Source: Sphingosinithalassobacter tenebrarum (lineage in GTDB: Bacteria; Pseudomonadota; Alphaproteobacteria; Sphingomonadales; Sphingomonadaceae). From it: 64,000 bases of DNA. A model generated the notes under the pieces. The model searched no databases. It was not told where the DNA came from and saw nothing but the letters and a program-made list of their open reading frames with translations. Positions 17,748 to 27,963 of the stretch are shown here, in pieces. Numbering within the stretch: position 1 is the first letter of the stretch; each line of letters opens with the position of its first letter. The stretch lies in NCBI RefSeq assembly GCF_011057975.1, contig NZ_CP049109.1:620001-684000 (forward strand), written 5' to 3'. Made by a program: the position numbers and the translations under genes.

Positions 17748-18716
17748 TCAGTCCTGGGGTTCATAATCGGGCAGCTTGGGCGGCGAGATCAGCGATCCGG
17801 CGCCTTCGCGGTCGAGCCGCTCGGCAATCGCGCCAAGCGCGACCGCGGTGCGGCGCAGATCCTGCACCAATTGCGTCGCCTGCGGCATGGTCTGTTGCGA
17901 GAAGGTCTGGAGACCCGGCCGTGCGTCGGAAATCGCCGAATCAAGATTGGCCATGCTCTGTTTGGCCGCGATCACGGCTTCGTTCAGATTTTGCATTGCC
18001 GGATCGACGCTGCCGTCCATCACCTGTTTGGTTGAATCGGCAAGGGCGCCGATTTCCTCGGCGGCAGTACCGATCTGGGCGACGGCAGTGCGCATCTCGG
18101 CGATCGTCGCCGCCATTTCGGGGCCGCGATCGGCAAGCGCGGCCGTCAGGCGGTTGGTATTCTCCAGAATCCCGGCAATCGAGGCCTGGTTCTTGTCACC
18201 GAGCAATTCGGTGAGTCGTTCGGTGAGCGTCGTCAGCCGTTCGAGCAGTTGCGGCGCTGAATTGAGGATCGCCCCGAATCCCGAAGTCTTGGTGGGGATC
18301 ACCGGCACTCCGAGCGGACAGGCTGATTGCGGATCCTCCTGCGGACAGGTGATCGCGGGCGCGCCCTTGATTGCGCCGTCGAGCTGGATCTGGCTGACGC
18401 CGGTGAAGCCGACGCCTTCGACGCTGGCGGTCGTCCCTTCGAGGATCGGCACATCGCTATTCACCTTGATTCGGACGCGCACCAGCCTGGGGTCGGGCGG
18501 CCAGAAGGCGATTTCCTTCACCTGCCCGGCGGGCACGCCCGAAAAGGCGACGGCCGAACCCGGCGCGATTCCGTCGACCGCCTGCGAGAAGAAAATGTCG
18601 TACTGGCGCTCGTTGCCGTCGCTCAGTCGCGAGATCCAGACGATGAAAATCGCCAGCACCAGCAGCAGGAGCAGCGTTACGGCCCCCACCAGAACATGGT
18701 TCGATCGCGTTTCCAT
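17748..18716 (-). CDS. MCE/MlaD family lipid transport protein
   Basis: A 322-residue periplasmic protein anchored by one N-terminal helix (about residues 8-30, VLVGAVTLLLLLVLAIFIVW). The MCE domain follows (about 38-115; YDIFFSQAVDGIAPGSAVAF, VEGVGFTGVSQIQLDG) and then a long alpha-helical region rich in Ala, Thr and Glu. MCE proteins form hexameric rings or tubes carrying phospholipids between the two membranes. The start at 18716 (METRSNHVLVGA) lies 7 bases past the MlaF stop, with GAGGGA overlapping it. The insert ITCPQEDPQSACPLG has two cysteines that could form a disulfide. Confidence 0.92.
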   Translation of the reverse strand: METRSNHVLVGAVTLLLLLVLAIFIVWISRLSDGNERQYDIFFSQAVDGIAPGSAVAFSGVPAGQVKEIAFWPPDPRLVRVRIKVNSDVPILEGTTASVEGVGFTGVSQIQLDGAIKGAPAITCPQEDPQSACPLGVPVIPTKTSGFGAILNSAPQLLERLTTLTERLTELLGDKNQASIAGILENTNRLTAALADRGPEMAATIAEMRTAVAQIGTAAEEIGALADSTKQVMDGSVDPAMQNLNEAVIAAKQSMANLDSAISDARPGLQTFSQQTMPQATQLVQDLRRTAVALGAIAERLDREGAGSLISPPKLPDYEPQD

Positions 18717-18723
18717 CAGTCCC

Positions 18724-19527
18724 TCAAGCCCCTGTGGGCGCATCGGCCCGGTTTGCCCCTGCGGTCGCGGCGCGGCCGCGGGGTCCGTTGAAATATTCCT
18801 GGATCCACGGATGATCCAACGCGAGCAGCTCCTTGATTGTGCCGACCGCGATCACATGCCTGTCCGCCAGCACCGCGACACGATCGCAGATCGCGTGCAG
18901 CGTATCGAGATCGTGCGTGATCAGAAACACCGTCAGCCCCAGCGTCCGCTGCAGCGAGCGCGTCTGTTCGTCGAACGCGGCGGCGCCGATCGGATCGAGC
19001 CCCGCGGTCGGCTCGTCGAGGAACAACAGCTCCGGGTCGAGCGCGAGCGCCCGGGCAAGGCCGGCGCGCTTGCGCATACCGCCCGAAAGCTCGGAGGGAT
19101 ATTTGGGACCGGCTTCGGATGAAAGCCCGGTCATCACCACCTTGTACGAAGCGATTTCATCGAGCTGCGGCTGGCTGAAGCCGGGATAGAATTCGCGCAG
19201 CGGCACCTGGACGTTTTCCGCGACGGTGAGCGTCGAAAACAGCGCGCCGCCCTGGAACAGCACGCCCCAGCGCTTGCGAATCTCGGTTTCCTCCTGCGGG
19301 TCGATGCCGCGCGTATCATGGCCGAAGACTTCGACTTCCCCCGTATCGGGAGTCTGCAGCCCGACGATCGAGCGCATCAGCACCGACTTGCCCGTACCCG
19401 ATCCGCCGACCACGCCGATAATCTCGCCGCGCCGCACGTCGAGGTCGAGATTCTCGTGCACAACCTGCTCGCCGAAGCTGTTGCGGAGCCCGCGAACGCG
19501 GATGACGATGTCTTCCTCGCCGCTCAT
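18724..19527 (-). CDS. ABC transporter ATP-binding protein, MlaF type
   Basis: A 267-residue ATPase that would drive lipid transport by the MlaE permease. Walker A is GGSGTGKS, the signature is LSGGMRKRAGLARAL, Walker B is LLFLDEPTAGLDP, and the H-loop is in FLITHDLDT. The C-terminal tail (HPWIQEYFNGPRGRAA) resembles that of MlaF, which contacts MlaB/STAS. The ATG at 19527 overlaps the permease stop (ATGA); a GTG two codons earlier is possible. It is followed directly by the MlaD gene. Confidence 0.94.
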   Translation of the reverse strand: MSGEEDIVIRVRGLRNSFGEQVVHENLDLDVRRGEIIGVVGGSGTGKSVLMRSIVGLQTPDTGEVEVFGHDTRGIDPQEETEIRKRWGVLFQGGALFSTLTVAENVQVPLREFYPGFSQPQLDEIASYKVVMTGLSSEAGPKYPSELSGGMRKRAGLARALALDPELLFLDEPTAGLDPIGAAAFDEQTRSLQRTLGLTVFLITHDLDTLHAICDRVAVLADRHVIAVGTIKELLALDHPWIQEYFNGPRGRAATAGANRADAPTGA

Positions 19528-20624
19528 ATCCACCCGATCTCGCTGAAGAAGACTGCGAAGAACGCGTCGAGCACGATAACGAGGAAGATCGCCTGCACCA
19601 CCGCCGCGGTGGTGCGTGAACCGACCTGTTCGGCGTCCCCTTCGACCTGCATCCCCTGGAAACAGCCCGCGATCGCGATGATCGCGCCGAATACCGGCGC
19701 CTTGACCAGCCCGACCCAGACATCGGTGATCGGCACGACTTCGCGGATGCGCTGGACGAAGGTGATCGGCGGCACGTCGAGCGCGACCCAGCAGAGCAGG
19801 CCGCCGCCGATGATCGCGATCAGCGAGGCATAAAAGCCGAGCAGCGGCATCATCACGACAGCCGCCATCGTGCGCGGGACGACCAGCGCTTCGATCGGCG
19901 ACACGCCGATCGTGCGCATCGCGTCGACTTCCTCGGTCAGCTTCATCGTGCCGATCTGCGCGGCAAAGGCACTGCCGGACCGGCCGGCGACCATGATCGC
20001 CGTCATCAATACGCCCAGTTCGCGCAGCGTGATTCGTCCGACCAGATTGATCGTATAGACTTCGGCGCCGAATTGCCGGAGCTGCACCGCGCCTTGCTGC
20101 GCGATGACGATGCCGATCAGGAAGCTCATCAGTCCGATGATACCGAGTGCGGAGACGCCGACGACTTCGAAGCGATGCACCGTCGCATTGAGCCGGAAGC
20201 GGCGCGGATGGCAGGCCACGTTCCAGAAGGCGATCAGAGTCGCCCCCATGAAACCGAGCAATCCGTACAATGTCTTGAACGACGTGATCACTGCCTCGCC
20301 GGTTTCGGCGACGATGCGCAGGAGCAGCCCATATTCTTCCCTGGGCTGCGCCACCGGCTGATCGGCGGCGCGCGCGACCTGATCGTAGAGCGCGGCTTCG
20401 TCACCCTCGAGCCCCGAGACGGGAATTTCGCGCTCGGCCGCGAAGCGATGCACCATCCACGCGCCGACCGTATCAATACGATGGACTTCGCTCAGGTCGA
20501 CGCCGTCGACCGGCTCGACGCCCTGGAGTCGTTCGGGCAGGTCGCCGATCGTCGCGAGTGACAAGTCACCCGTGAAGCGAAGCAGCGTCCCGCTGCCGGT
20601 CTCAACCCGTTGGAAATCGGCCAT
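19524..20624 (-). CDS. MlaE family permease with N-terminal STAS domain
   Basis: A 366-residue inner membrane protein and first gene of the lipid transport operon. The first ~100 residues form a STAS-like domain (TLLRFTGDLSLATIGDLPER, VHRIDTVGAWMVHRFA), the role played by separate MlaB in E. coli. The MlaE permease follows with five to six helices and the conserved VMVAGRSGSAFAAQIG-like loop (AIMVAGRSGSAFAAQIGTMK, EEVDAMRTIGVSPIEALVVP). Starts at 20624 and 20633 are both possible; I chose the one next to the domain. It is divergent from the HAD gene, 70 bases away. Confidence 0.92.
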   Translation of the reverse strand: MADFQRVETGSGTLLRFTGDLSLATIGDLPERLQGVEPVDGVDLSEVHRIDTVGAWMVHRFAAEREIPVSGLEGDEAALYDQVARAADQPVAQPREEYGLLLRIVAETGEAVITSFKTLYGLLGFMGATLIAFWNVACHPRRFRLNATVHRFEVVGVSALGIIGLMSFLIGIVIAQQGAVQLRQFGAEVYTINLVGRITLRELGVLMTAIMVAGRSGSAFAAQIGTMKLTEEVDAMRTIGVSPIEALVVPRTMAAVVMMPLLGFYASLIAIIGGGLLCWVALDVPPITFVQRIREVVPITDVWVGLVKAPVFGAIIAIAGCFQGMQVEGDAEQVGSRTTAAVVQAIFLVIVLDAFFAVFFSEIGWI

Positions 20625-20694
20625 GACGGTCATCGCGCGCGACATTGGGGGATTTGTACTGGATCGGCAAGCGGTGAGGGGCCAGTGTCGGCCC

Positions 20695-21369
20695 ATGCAC
20701 TATCTCGCCGTTTACGACATGGACAAGACGATCACCCGCGCGCCCACCTGGACGCCGTTCCTGATCCACGCGGCGAAGCGTCGCGCGCCGTGGCGCCTCG
20801 CGCTGTTGCCGCTCGCGGGTCTGGCGACGCTGGGCTATGCGGCCAAGCTGCTCGATCGCGGGGCGCTCAAGCAAGTGACGCAGCGGCTGATGCTCGGCGA
20901 CCGCGTGTCGCATGAGGCCGCAACGGGCCTTGCCGAAAGCTATGCCGAAGACGTGGCGCATACCAACACGCTCGAAGGCGCGCGGACGCGGATCGCGGCG
21001 GATCGCGCCGCCGGATACCGGCTGGTGATGGCGACGGCTTCGCACGGCTATTATGCGCAGGCGATTGCGAAGCGGCTCGGCTTCGACGATGTCGTCGCGA
21101 CGCAGGCGCGGCGCAATGCGGAGGGGGATCTGCTTTCGCTCATCGAAGGGGAAAACTGTTACGGCCCCGCAAAGCTCCGCATGATCGAGGCATGGATGCA
21201 AAAAAACGGCATCGCGCGCGGCGAAGCGCAGGTGCGTGCCTATAGCGACCATGTGTCCGATGCGCCGCTTTTGGGCTGGGCGGATGAGGGGTTCGCAGTC
21301 AACGCGCACGGGCCGCTGCGCAAGATGGCGGTCGAGCGGGGGTGGGAGATTCTCGACTGGCGGGGTTAG
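20695..21369 (+). CDS. HAD-superfamily hydrolase, subfamily IB
   Basis: A 224-residue phosphatase-like protein. Motif I is VYDMDKTITRAPT (nucleophile and acid/base Asp), motif II is MATASHGYYAQ, the Lys is in the GPAKLRMIEAW stretch, and motif III is AYSDHVSDAPLL. Subfamily IB members include phosphoserine phosphatase-like and lipid phosphate phosphatases; the substrate cannot be read from sequence. A hydrophobic stretch at residues 33-52 in the cap suggests contact with the membrane. The ATG at 20695 is where homology begins; longer frames run into the divergent mlaE start region. Its end overlaps the TrmH-like gene by 4 bases, tail to tail. Confidence 0.86.
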   Translation: MHYLAVYDMDKTITRAPTWTPFLIHAAKRRAPWRLALLPLAGLATLGYAAKLLDRGALKQVTQRLMLGDRVSHEAATGLAESYAEDVAHTNTLEGARTRIAADRAAGYRLVMATASHGYYAQAIAKRLGFDDVVATQARRNAEGDLLSLIEGENCYGPAKLRMIEAWMQKNGIARGEAQVRAYSDHVSDAPLLGWADEGFAVNAHGPLRKMAVERGWEILDWRG

Positions 21370-22016
21370 GCTTTGGGTTCGATCACGGTGGGCAGCGGTT
21401 CCGCACGAGCGCCGCGATGATCGCGCAATCGGTATTTGCTTTGATATTCGCGCCGCTGCTTGGTCACTTCGTACAGAACGATACCCGTACTTGTGCCGAG
21501 ATTCAGGCTTTCGATCATTCCGAACATAGGAATTGCGACGCACATCTCGCTACGTTCGACGGCAAGATCGCTGATCCCGATCGCTTCATTGCCGAACCAA
21601 ACCGCCAGCTTGGCATGCTCCGTATAGTCCCCTTCGTGAAGAAAGACGTTCGTCTTTCCCTTCACGTGCGGGGACGTGACGATCGAAACAAAGTGATTCT
21701 TCTCCAGATGCGCCAGACAAGCTTCAGTGCTGTCGAATCGCTTCACGAACGTCCATTTGACGGCCGAAACCGAAAGCTTGGACAGCTTGTTCTCTTCGCG
21801 CAGCTCCTGCCAGTCGTCCGAAAGGATGCCGCGTGAATCCACCACATAGACCTTCTCGGCTCCCAGGGCGTTCACATTACGAATAACCGTGCCGATATTG
21901 CGCGGGTTTTGCGGGTTTTCGATAACGACGATCAGGTTCTTGCAGCGGAACTGCTTGATCGCGTCCGCACGCTGCCGTGCCGAGCTCTTTACTTTCGTTT
22001 CCTGTTCGCCAGTCAC
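21366..22016 (-). CDS. TrmH/SpoU-family RNA methyltransferase
   Basis: A 216-residue SPOUT-fold methyltransferase that would 2'-O-methylate tRNA or rRNA with SAM. Motif 1 is NPRNIGTVIRNVNALG, motif 2 is WFGNEAIGIS, and motif 3 is IPMFGMIESLNLGTSTGIV, which forms the knot and the SAM site. The start is GTG at 22016 with a good AAGGACG site 7 bases upstream. The gene uses A/T third positions and Lys/Asn/Ile codons more than its neighbours, suggesting separate ancestry. A second, unrelated TrmJ-type methyltransferase lies at 62443. Confidence 0.88.
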   Translation of the reverse strand: MTGEQETKVKSSARQRADAIKQFRCKNLIVVIENPQNPRNIGTVIRNVNALGAEKVYVVDSRGILSDDWQELREENKLSKLSVSAVKWTFVKRFDSTEACLAHLEKNHFVSIVTSPHVKGKTNVFLHEGDYTEHAKLAVWFGNEAIGISDLAVERSEMCVAIPMFGMIESLNLGTSTGIVLYEVTKQRREYQSKYRLRDHRGARAEPLPTVIEPKA

Positions 22017-22081
22017 AATATCGTCCTTTGATCCGCGCCGCGTTTCCTAAGGGCTTTTCTCGTGAAACGCCAAGGCCGGAG

Positions 22082-23344
22082 CTAAAGCACCGCCGAAACC
22101 GCGTGGATCGCCACGCCTACCATCCCGCCGACCAAAGTCCCGTTGATACGGATGAACTGCAGGTCGCGGCCGACGGCGTTTTCCATGCGGCCGGTGATCG
22201 TTTCGGCGTCCCAGCCGCGCACCGTGTCGGACACCAACCGGACGATCGCGTCGCCATAATCATTGGCGACGCCGACGGCGGTGCGGCGCACGAAGCGATT
22301 GACGGTGGCGGCGAGCGCGGGTTCGCGCTGGAGCGTCTCGCCGAGCTGGCGCAGCGCCTCGCCCAGTTCGCCCTTGAACGCGGCTTCGGGATCGCGTGCG
22401 AAGCGGAGCAGACCCGCGCGCGCCGATTCCCATATGCCCATCCACCAGCGGTCGAGCGCGGGATTGTCGAGCATCTCGATCTTGAACGCCTCGACGCGCT
22501 CCTGGGTCACCGGGTCGAATTGCAGGTCGGCGGCGAGCTTTGCCAGCCCTTCCTCGGCCTTGGCGCGCAGCGGGTGATGCGGGTCCTCGGCCATTTCGAC
22601 GATCAGCTTTGCCAGCCCGTCGATGATCGCGTTGGCGAGCCGTTCGTCGAGCCCGGTCCAGCGCAGGATGCTGCCCGCGCGCTGATGCACCATGTCGCGG
22701 ATCAGATGCTCGTTGGCGTCGAGCACACGCGCCGCCCAGCGAATGATGCCGTCGAGCAGCGGGATATGCCGATCCTCGGCGATCGCGCTGTCGAGCACGC
22801 GGCCGAGCGGGGCGGATATCTTCATCGTGCGCAGCTGGCCGCCGATCGCGCGCTTGGCCATGCCGCCGAGGCGATCCTGGTCTAGCGCCTCGAGCGCATC
22901 GGCGAGCAGCCTTGCCGCGCCCTGCTGCACCCGCCCGCGCGATCCGCGCGGATCGGTGAGCCAGCGCCCGGCGGCGCCCGCGACGTCGATCCGGTGCATC
23001 CGCCGCGCGACGACGCCGGGGGTGAGGAAATTGTCGCGCAGGAAGCACGCGAGCGTGTCGCCGATCCGGTCCTTGTTGCGCGGGATGATCGCGGTGTGCG
23101 GGATCGGTAGCCCGAGCGGGTGGCGGAACAGTGCGGTGACCGCGAACCAGTCGGCAAGGCCGCCGACCATCGCCGCCTCGGCAAAGGCGCGGAGAAAGCC
23201 GATCGCGGGGTGCACGTCTTCATAGCGCGAGGCGAGGATGAAGGTGGTCGCCATGACCACCAGCATCAGGGTGGCGATCCAGCGCATCCGCACCAGCGCG
23301 GGCGGCGGCGGCTCGGCAGAGCGGAGGCGGGAACGAACAGTCAT
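22082..23344 (-). CDS. DUF445 family (YjiN-like) membrane protein
   Basis: A 420-residue protein of the DUF445 family, whose function is not established. The N-terminus has one or two membrane helices (MRWIATLMLVVMATTFILAS, AEAAMVGGLADWFAVTALFR with the family's GGLADWFAV signature followed by HPLGLPIPHTAIIPRNKDRI). A long helical domain follows, and the C-terminus carries the second family signature, a final helix INGTLVGGMVGVAIHAVSAV. It starts 31 bases after the RND pump gene on the same strand and may be co-transcribed. Confidence 0.9.
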   Translation of the reverse strand: MTVRSRLRSAEPPPPALVRMRWIATLMLVVMATTFILASRYEDVHPAIGFLRAFAEAAMVGGLADWFAVTALFRHPLGLPIPHTAIIPRNKDRIGDTLACFLRDNFLTPGVVARRMHRIDVAGAAGRWLTDPRGSRGRVQQGAARLLADALEALDQDRLGGMAKRAIGGQLRTMKISAPLGRVLDSAIAEDRHIPLLDGIIRWAARVLDANEHLIRDMVHQRAGSILRWTGLDERLANAIIDGLAKLIVEMAEDPHHPLRAKAEEGLAKLAADLQFDPVTQERVEAFKIEMLDNPALDRWWMGIWESARAGLLRFARDPEAAFKGELGEALRQLGETLQREPALAATVNRFVRRTAVGVANDYGDAIVRLVSDTVRGWDAETITGRMENAVGRDLQFIRINGTLVGGMVGVAIHAVSAVL

Positions 23345-23375
23345 CCCCGCCTCAATAGTCGAACCGCCTCAAGGT

Positions 23376-26300
23376 TCACTCCGCCGGGTGCGGCTCGTCG
23401 CCGCCCGGATGGCCGGGGTGGTAGCCGATACGCCCGCCCGGCTGGTGATCGATCGCCTTGGGGCCCTCGTCGCCCGGGCGATAGGTGAGCAGGCGTCGCG
23501 ACAGGCGCGGACCGGCCCATTTTTCGAGACCCAGCACCAGGCTGAAGCTCGCCGGGACGATCAGCAGCGTCAGCACCGTCGACAGAATGAGGCCGCCGAT
23601 CACGGTGATGCCCATCGGCGTGCGGAACGAGGAGTCGCCCGACAGCGACAGCGCCGTCGGCACCATGCCCGCGACCATCGCGACGGTGGTCATCACGATC
23701 GGCTGGGCGCGCTTGTGCCCGGCGTCGATGATCGCCGTAACCTTGTCGACGCCCTTCTCCATTTCCTCGAGCGCGAAGTCGATCAGCAGGATCGAGTTCT
23801 TCGCGACGATGCCGAGCAGCATCAATATGCCGATATAGACCGGTAGCGAGATCGGGTCGCCGGTGATCTTGAGCGCAAGCAGGCCGCCGAGCGGCGCCAG
23901 CATCAGCGATCCCATATTGACCAGCGGCGACACGAAGCGGCGATAAAGCAGCACCAGCACGGCGAAGACCAGGAACACGCCGGAAATGACGGCGATGATG
24001 AAATTGGTGATCATCTCGGCCTGCCATTTCGCCGAGCCGGTGACGAGTTCGTTCACGCCGACGGGCAGGTTCTGCATCGTCGGCAGTTCGTGGATCTGCT
24101 CCATCGCGACGCCGCTGACGATATCGGGAGCCAGATCGGCGCCGATCACCAGCCGCCGCTGCTGATTGATGCGCTGGATGCGCGTCGGCCCCATGCCGAA
24201 ATCGATGTCGGCGACGACGCTCAGCGGCACGGTGCCGCCGGTTTGCGTCGGAACCGGCAGGTTCTGGATTGTCGAAAGGCGCTCGCGCGAATTTTCCGAC
24301 AGCGCGACCCGGATCGGAATCTGGCGGTCGGAAAGCGAGAATTTCGCGGCATTCTGATCGATCTCGCCCAGCGTCGCGATGCGGATCGCGCCCGAAAGCG
24401 CGGCGGTCGTGACGCCGAGATTGGCGGCGAGATCAAGCCGCGGCTTGATGACGATTTCGGGGCGCTGCAGGTCGCCGGTGATGCGCGGTGCGACCAGCGT
24501 GTCGAGACCCGCCATTTCGCGGACCAGCTTGATCCCGGTCTGCTCGAGCAGTTCGGGGTCCTCGCCGCCCAGCGTGATGGTGATGTCGCGGCCGCTGCCG
24601 CCCCAGCTCATGCTCGAATTGAAGCTGACGCGGGCATCGGGGATTTTGTTGAGTTCGGGCGCCAGCCCGCGCTCGAACTGCGTGCTGGTAAGGTCGCGAT
24701 CGTCCTTCAGCAGCGCGACGACGCGTCCGTTGCCGACATAGGTCCGGGCATAGGTATTCTCGACCTGCGGCTGCGCGCGCAGCAGCGCGTCGACGCGATC
24801 GACCACCGCTTCGGTCTGTTCGAGAGTCGTGCCGGGCACCATTTCGATCGAGGCGCTGGTCGAATCGCGATTCTGCGGCGGCTGGAACGTCTGCGGGATC
24901 GTCGCGAAGCACCAGACCGTCAGTGCCATCGCAACCGCGCCGCCGACCACCGCCGACCAGCGGTGCCGCAGCGTCCAGCGCAGCACCTTCATATACTGGT
25001 CCATCAAGAAGCCCTCGCCGTGCGTGGCATGGCCCTTGGCCTTCAGGAAATAGGCCGCGATCATCGGCGTCAGCATGCGCGCCACCGCCAGCGACATCAG
25101 CACCGCGGCGACCACCGTCAGCCCGAAATTCTTGAAGAACTGGCCCGAAACGCCCGGCATCATGCCGACCGGCAGGAACACCGCGACGATCGACATGGTG
25201 GTGGCGAGCACCGCCACTCCGATTTCGTCGGCGGCGTCGATCGATGCCTGATAGGCCGATTTGCCCATCCGCATGTGGCGCACGATATTCTCGATTTCCA
25301 CGATCGCATCGTCGACCAGCACGCCCGCGACCAGGCTGAGCGCGAGCAGCGTCATCTGGTTGAGCGTGAAGCCCAGCATGTCCATGAACCAGAAGGTCGG
25401 GATCGCCGACAGCGGGATGGCGAGCGCGGAAATGATCGTCGCGCGCCAGTCGCGCAGGAACAGGAAGACGACGATCACGGCGAGCACCGCGCCTTCAACC
25501 AGCGCGTCGATCGCACTGTGATATTGTTCCTCGGTATATTCGACGCTGTTGAACAGGATTTCGAACCGCACCTTGGGATTGCGTTCCTCGAGCGTCTTCA
25601 GCTTTTCCATCGCACCGTGGAATACCGCCACGTCAGATGCGCCCTTGGCGCGCTTGATGTCGAAGGCGAGCACGGGGCGACCGTTCCATTCGGCGAGGCT
25701 GCGCACTTCGGCATAGCTGTCGCGGACTTCGGCGATGTCGCTCAGCTTCACGGTGCGGCCGCCGCCGACCGATATCTGCGTGGCGCCCAGGGTGATCGCG
25801 GTGTCGGCGTTGCCGAGCACGCGCACCGACTGTTCGGTGCCCGAAATTTCGGTGCGTCCGCCTGCGGCGTTCAGATTGGTCTGGCGAAGCTGGCCGTTCA
25901 CCTGGCTGGCGGTGATGCCGAGTGCCTGCAGCTTGGCGGGGTCGAGGATGACGCGGATTTCGCGGTCGACGCCGCCGATCCGGTCGACCGTCGACATGCC
26001 CTCGACCGACAACAGTTCCTTGGCGACGCTGTTGTCGACATACCAGCTCAGCTCTTCCATCGTCATGTCGGTGGCGATGGCGGTGAAGCTGGCGATATCG
26101 TTGTCGCTGGTGTTGGCGCGGCCGACGCGCGGCTCGAGAATGCCGTCGGGCAGCTCACCGCGGATCTGCGACACCGCTTCGCGCACGTCGTTGACGGCGC
26201 GGTCGATCGGCGTGCCGATGTCGAGCTGGACGATTGTCTGCGAATTGCCTTCGGTAATCGTCGAATCGATCTGGTCGATGCCCTGCAGGCTGCGCACCGC

Positions 26301-26516
26301 CGATTCGACGCGCTGAGTGATCTGGGTTTCCAGTTCGCTTGGCGCGGCGCCGGGCTGGCTGATGTTCACCCAGACGATCGGGAATTCGATGTCGGGCTCG
26401 TTATTCACCTCCATCGTCATGAAGCTCACGATTCCCGCGAGCGTCAGCGCGATGAACAGCACGATCGGCGGCACCGGATTGCGGATCGACCATGCCGAGA
26501 TGTTGCGGAAGCTCAT
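23376..26516 (-). CDS. RND efflux pump inner-membrane transporter (AcrB/HAE family)
   Basis: A 1046-residue proton-driven exporter of the resistance-nodulation-division superfamily. The repeat structure is visible: helix 1 ([20 protein letters not shown]), a first periplasmic loop, helices 2-6 with the family motif [18 protein letters not shown] (paired Asp residues for proton relay), then helix 7, the second periplasmic loop and helices 8-12 ([20 protein letters not shown]). The N-terminal and length features resemble MdtB/OqxB-like and Sphingomonas HAE1 pumps. Substrates are unknown. It is the second gene after the adaptor (27-base gap); no outer membrane channel gene is nearby. Confidence 0.95.
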   Translation of the reverse strand: MSFRNISAWSIRNPVPPIVLFIALTLAGIVSFMTMEVNNEPDIEFPIVWVNISQPGAAPSELETQITQRVESAVRSLQGIDQIDSTITEGNSQTIVQLDIGTPIDRAVNDVREAVSQIRGELPDGILEPRVGRANTSDNDIASFTAIATDMTMEELSWYVDNSVAKELLSVEGMSTVDRIGGVDREIRVILDPAKLQALGITASQVNGQLRQTNLNAAGGRTEISGTEQSVRVLGNADTAITLGATQISVGGGRTVKLSDIAEVRDSYAEVRSLAEWNGRPVLAFDIKRAKGASDVAVFHGAMEKLKTLEERNPKVRFEILFNSVEYTEEQYHSAIDALVEGAVLAVIVVFLFLRDWRATIISALAIPLSAIPTFWFMDMLGFTLNQMTLLALSLVAGVLVDDAIVEIENIVRHMRMGKSAYQASIDAADEIGVAVLATTMSIVAVFLPVGMMPGVSGQFFKNFGLTVVAAVLMSLAVARMLTPMIAAYFLKAKGHATHGEGFLMDQYMKVLRWTLRHRWSAVVGGAVAMALTVWCFATIPQTFQPPQNRDSTSASIEMVPGTTLEQTEAVVDRVDALLRAQPQVENTYARTYVGNGRVVALLKDDRDLTSTQFERGLAPELNKIPDARVSFNSSMSWGGSGRDITITLGGEDPELLEQTGIKLVREMAGLDTLVAPRITGDLQRPEIVIKPRLDLAANLGVTTAALSGAIRIATLGEIDQNAAKFSLSDRQIPIRVALSENSRERLSTIQNLPVPTQTGGTVPLSVVADIDFGMGPTRIQRINQQRRLVIGADLAPDIVSGVAMEQIHELPTMQNLPVGVNELVTGSAKWQAEMITNFIIAVISGVFLVFAVLVLLYRRFVSPLVNMGSLMLAPLGGLLALKITGDPISLPVYIGILMLLGIVAKNSILLIDFALEEMEKGVDKVTAIIDAGHKRAQPIVMTTVAMVAGMVPTALSLSGDSSFRTPMGITVIGGLILSTVLTLLIVPASFSLVLGLEKWAGPRLSRRLLTYRPGDEGPKAIDHQPGGRIGYHPGHPGGDEPHPAE

Positions 26517-26543
26517 GACTTGGGTCCTAACGGAATGCGTGAC

Positions 26544-27731
26544 TTAGCGAAGCGTCTTGAGCTCCGGCTTGACCTTCTGGCCTTCATTGAGGAACGCGCC
26601 GGCCGACAGAACGACGCGTTCGTTGCCGTTCAGCCCGTCGACGATCGCGACGCCTTCGTCCGAAACCTCGCCCGCGCGAATCGGACGGCGCACGGCTTCG
26701 TCCTGATCGTTGAGAATATAGACGTAATTGCCGTTCGCGTCGCTCTGGATCGCCGATTGCGGCAGCATCGGTGCTTCGTTCGATCCCGCAACGATGCGCG
26801 CGCTGGCAAAGCCGCCCGGGCGCAGCGCCGGATCATAGGAGAGCGAAATGCGCGCGATGCCCTGGCGCGTCTGCGGATCGATCACCGGCGAAACCTGCCA
26901 GACCTCGCCTTCGAAGACCTGGTCGGTGCCGACCGGCGACACCTGGGCGGGAACGCCGGCGTGCAGTTGCTGCAGGTCGTCCTCGGGCAGCTGGGCGCGC
27001 AATTCCATCTGCCCGCCCTTGGCGATGCGGAACAGCGTGCCGCTTCCCGGGCTCACCACCTGGCCGGGTTCGACGTTGCGTGTAAGGATTAGACCCGCCT
27101 CGGGCGCGCGGATGTCGAGCCGGTTGTTGCGCGCACGGGCCTCCGCAAGCTGCGCCTCGGCGACGCGGACGCGCGCCACTGCCGAATCGCGCGTCGCGGT
27201 CTTGCGCTCGACATCGGCCTGCGAAACAAAGCCGCGATCGACGAGCTGCTTGGCGCGATCGAGTTCGGACTGGGCGATTTCGGCGTCGGCGCGCGCCACG
27301 CGCACCTGCGCCTGGAGCGATTCGACCGTCTGCGACTGGACCGAGCGATCGATCCGCGCGAGCACCTGACCGGCGCGGACCCAGTCGCCGGGCTCGACAA
27401 GGACGCGCGTGACCATGCCGCCTTCGCCGACCACGCCGACGGGCATTTCGCGGCGCGCAGCGAGCGAACCCGTGCCGGAGACGACGCGCTGGATCGCCTG
27501 CCTGCCGGGAACCGCGACCGTCACGGTCGGAATCTGCCCCTCGCGCTGGGCCGCGGCCTTGTCGGCGGCGGCGCCGTCGTCGCTACCGCCGGAAAACAGG
27601 AAGACGGCTGCGACAAGCGCCAGAACGGCAACGATCCCGCCGATGATCCACCATCGGCGACTGCTGCGGCCTTCCTCACCGGGAAGCGCCTTCTGACCGT
27701 CCTCTGCGAACATCTTTGCCTCGTAATTCAT
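26544..27731 (-). CDS. RND efflux periplasmic adaptor (membrane fusion protein)
   Basis: A 395-residue adaptor linking the RND pump to an outer membrane channel. An N-terminal signal anchor (WWIIGGIVAVLALVAAVFLF, residues about 26-46) is followed by a lipoyl-like half (GMVTRVLVEPGDWVRAGQVL), a helical hairpin with heptads (QSQTVESLQAQVRVARADAE), the second lipoyl half (RAPEAGLILTRNVEPGQVVS) and beta-barrel and membrane-proximal domains. The ATG at 27731 is used; an ATG at 27713 has the better GAGG site and would remove six residues. It precedes the pump gene in one operon. Confidence 0.93.
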   Translation of the reverse strand: MNYEAKMFAEDGQKALPGEEGRSSRRWWIIGGIVAVLALVAAVFLFSGGSDDGAAADKAAAQREGQIPTVTVAVPGRQAIQRVVSGTGSLAARREMPVGVVGEGGMVTRVLVEPGDWVRAGQVLARIDRSVQSQTVESLQAQVRVARADAEIAQSELDRAKQLVDRGFVSQADVERKTATRDSAVARVRVAEAQLAEARARNNRLDIRAPEAGLILTRNVEPGQVVSPGSGTLFRIAKGGQMELRAQLPEDDLQQLHAGVPAQVSPVGTDQVFEGEVWQVSPVIDPQTRQGIARISLSYDPALRPGGFASARIVAGSNEAPMLPQSAIQSDANGNYVYILNDQDEAVRRPIRAGEVSDEGVAIVDGLNGNERVVLSAGAFLNEGQKVKPELKTLR

Positions 27732-27793
27732 GCGGGTATCCCGTGCGGCCGGAGCGCCTCGATTTGCGGATACCAACTGTGTTATCTGAATAA

Positions 27794-27814
27794 ATCACCG
27801 ATCGCAACGGTGGT
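27794..27814. promoter_or_regulatory. Inverted repeat in the efflux operon promoter region
   Basis: CACCG and CGGTG, separated by 7 bases (27796-27812), form an inverted repeat in the AT-rich gap between the divergent efflux operon and the GlsB-like gene. Extending outward, 7 of 8 bases per arm match. Its size suits a dimeric regulator such as a TetR protein, but no regulator gene is adjacent. Function is inferred only from position. Confidence 0.35.
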
Positions 27815-27963
27815 TTTTCAGACTGCGCGGCGCATTGCCGTCATTCGGCTGTTTTCGCAAGGCAGTGGATCGTTTCCGCCAAGAAACGGGTTGCATGATC
27901 GGCCTCATCGCGCGACGCTTGAAGCGGGTTCCGCAGGGTAGGGCCCGAAAACGGGAGGAAGAT

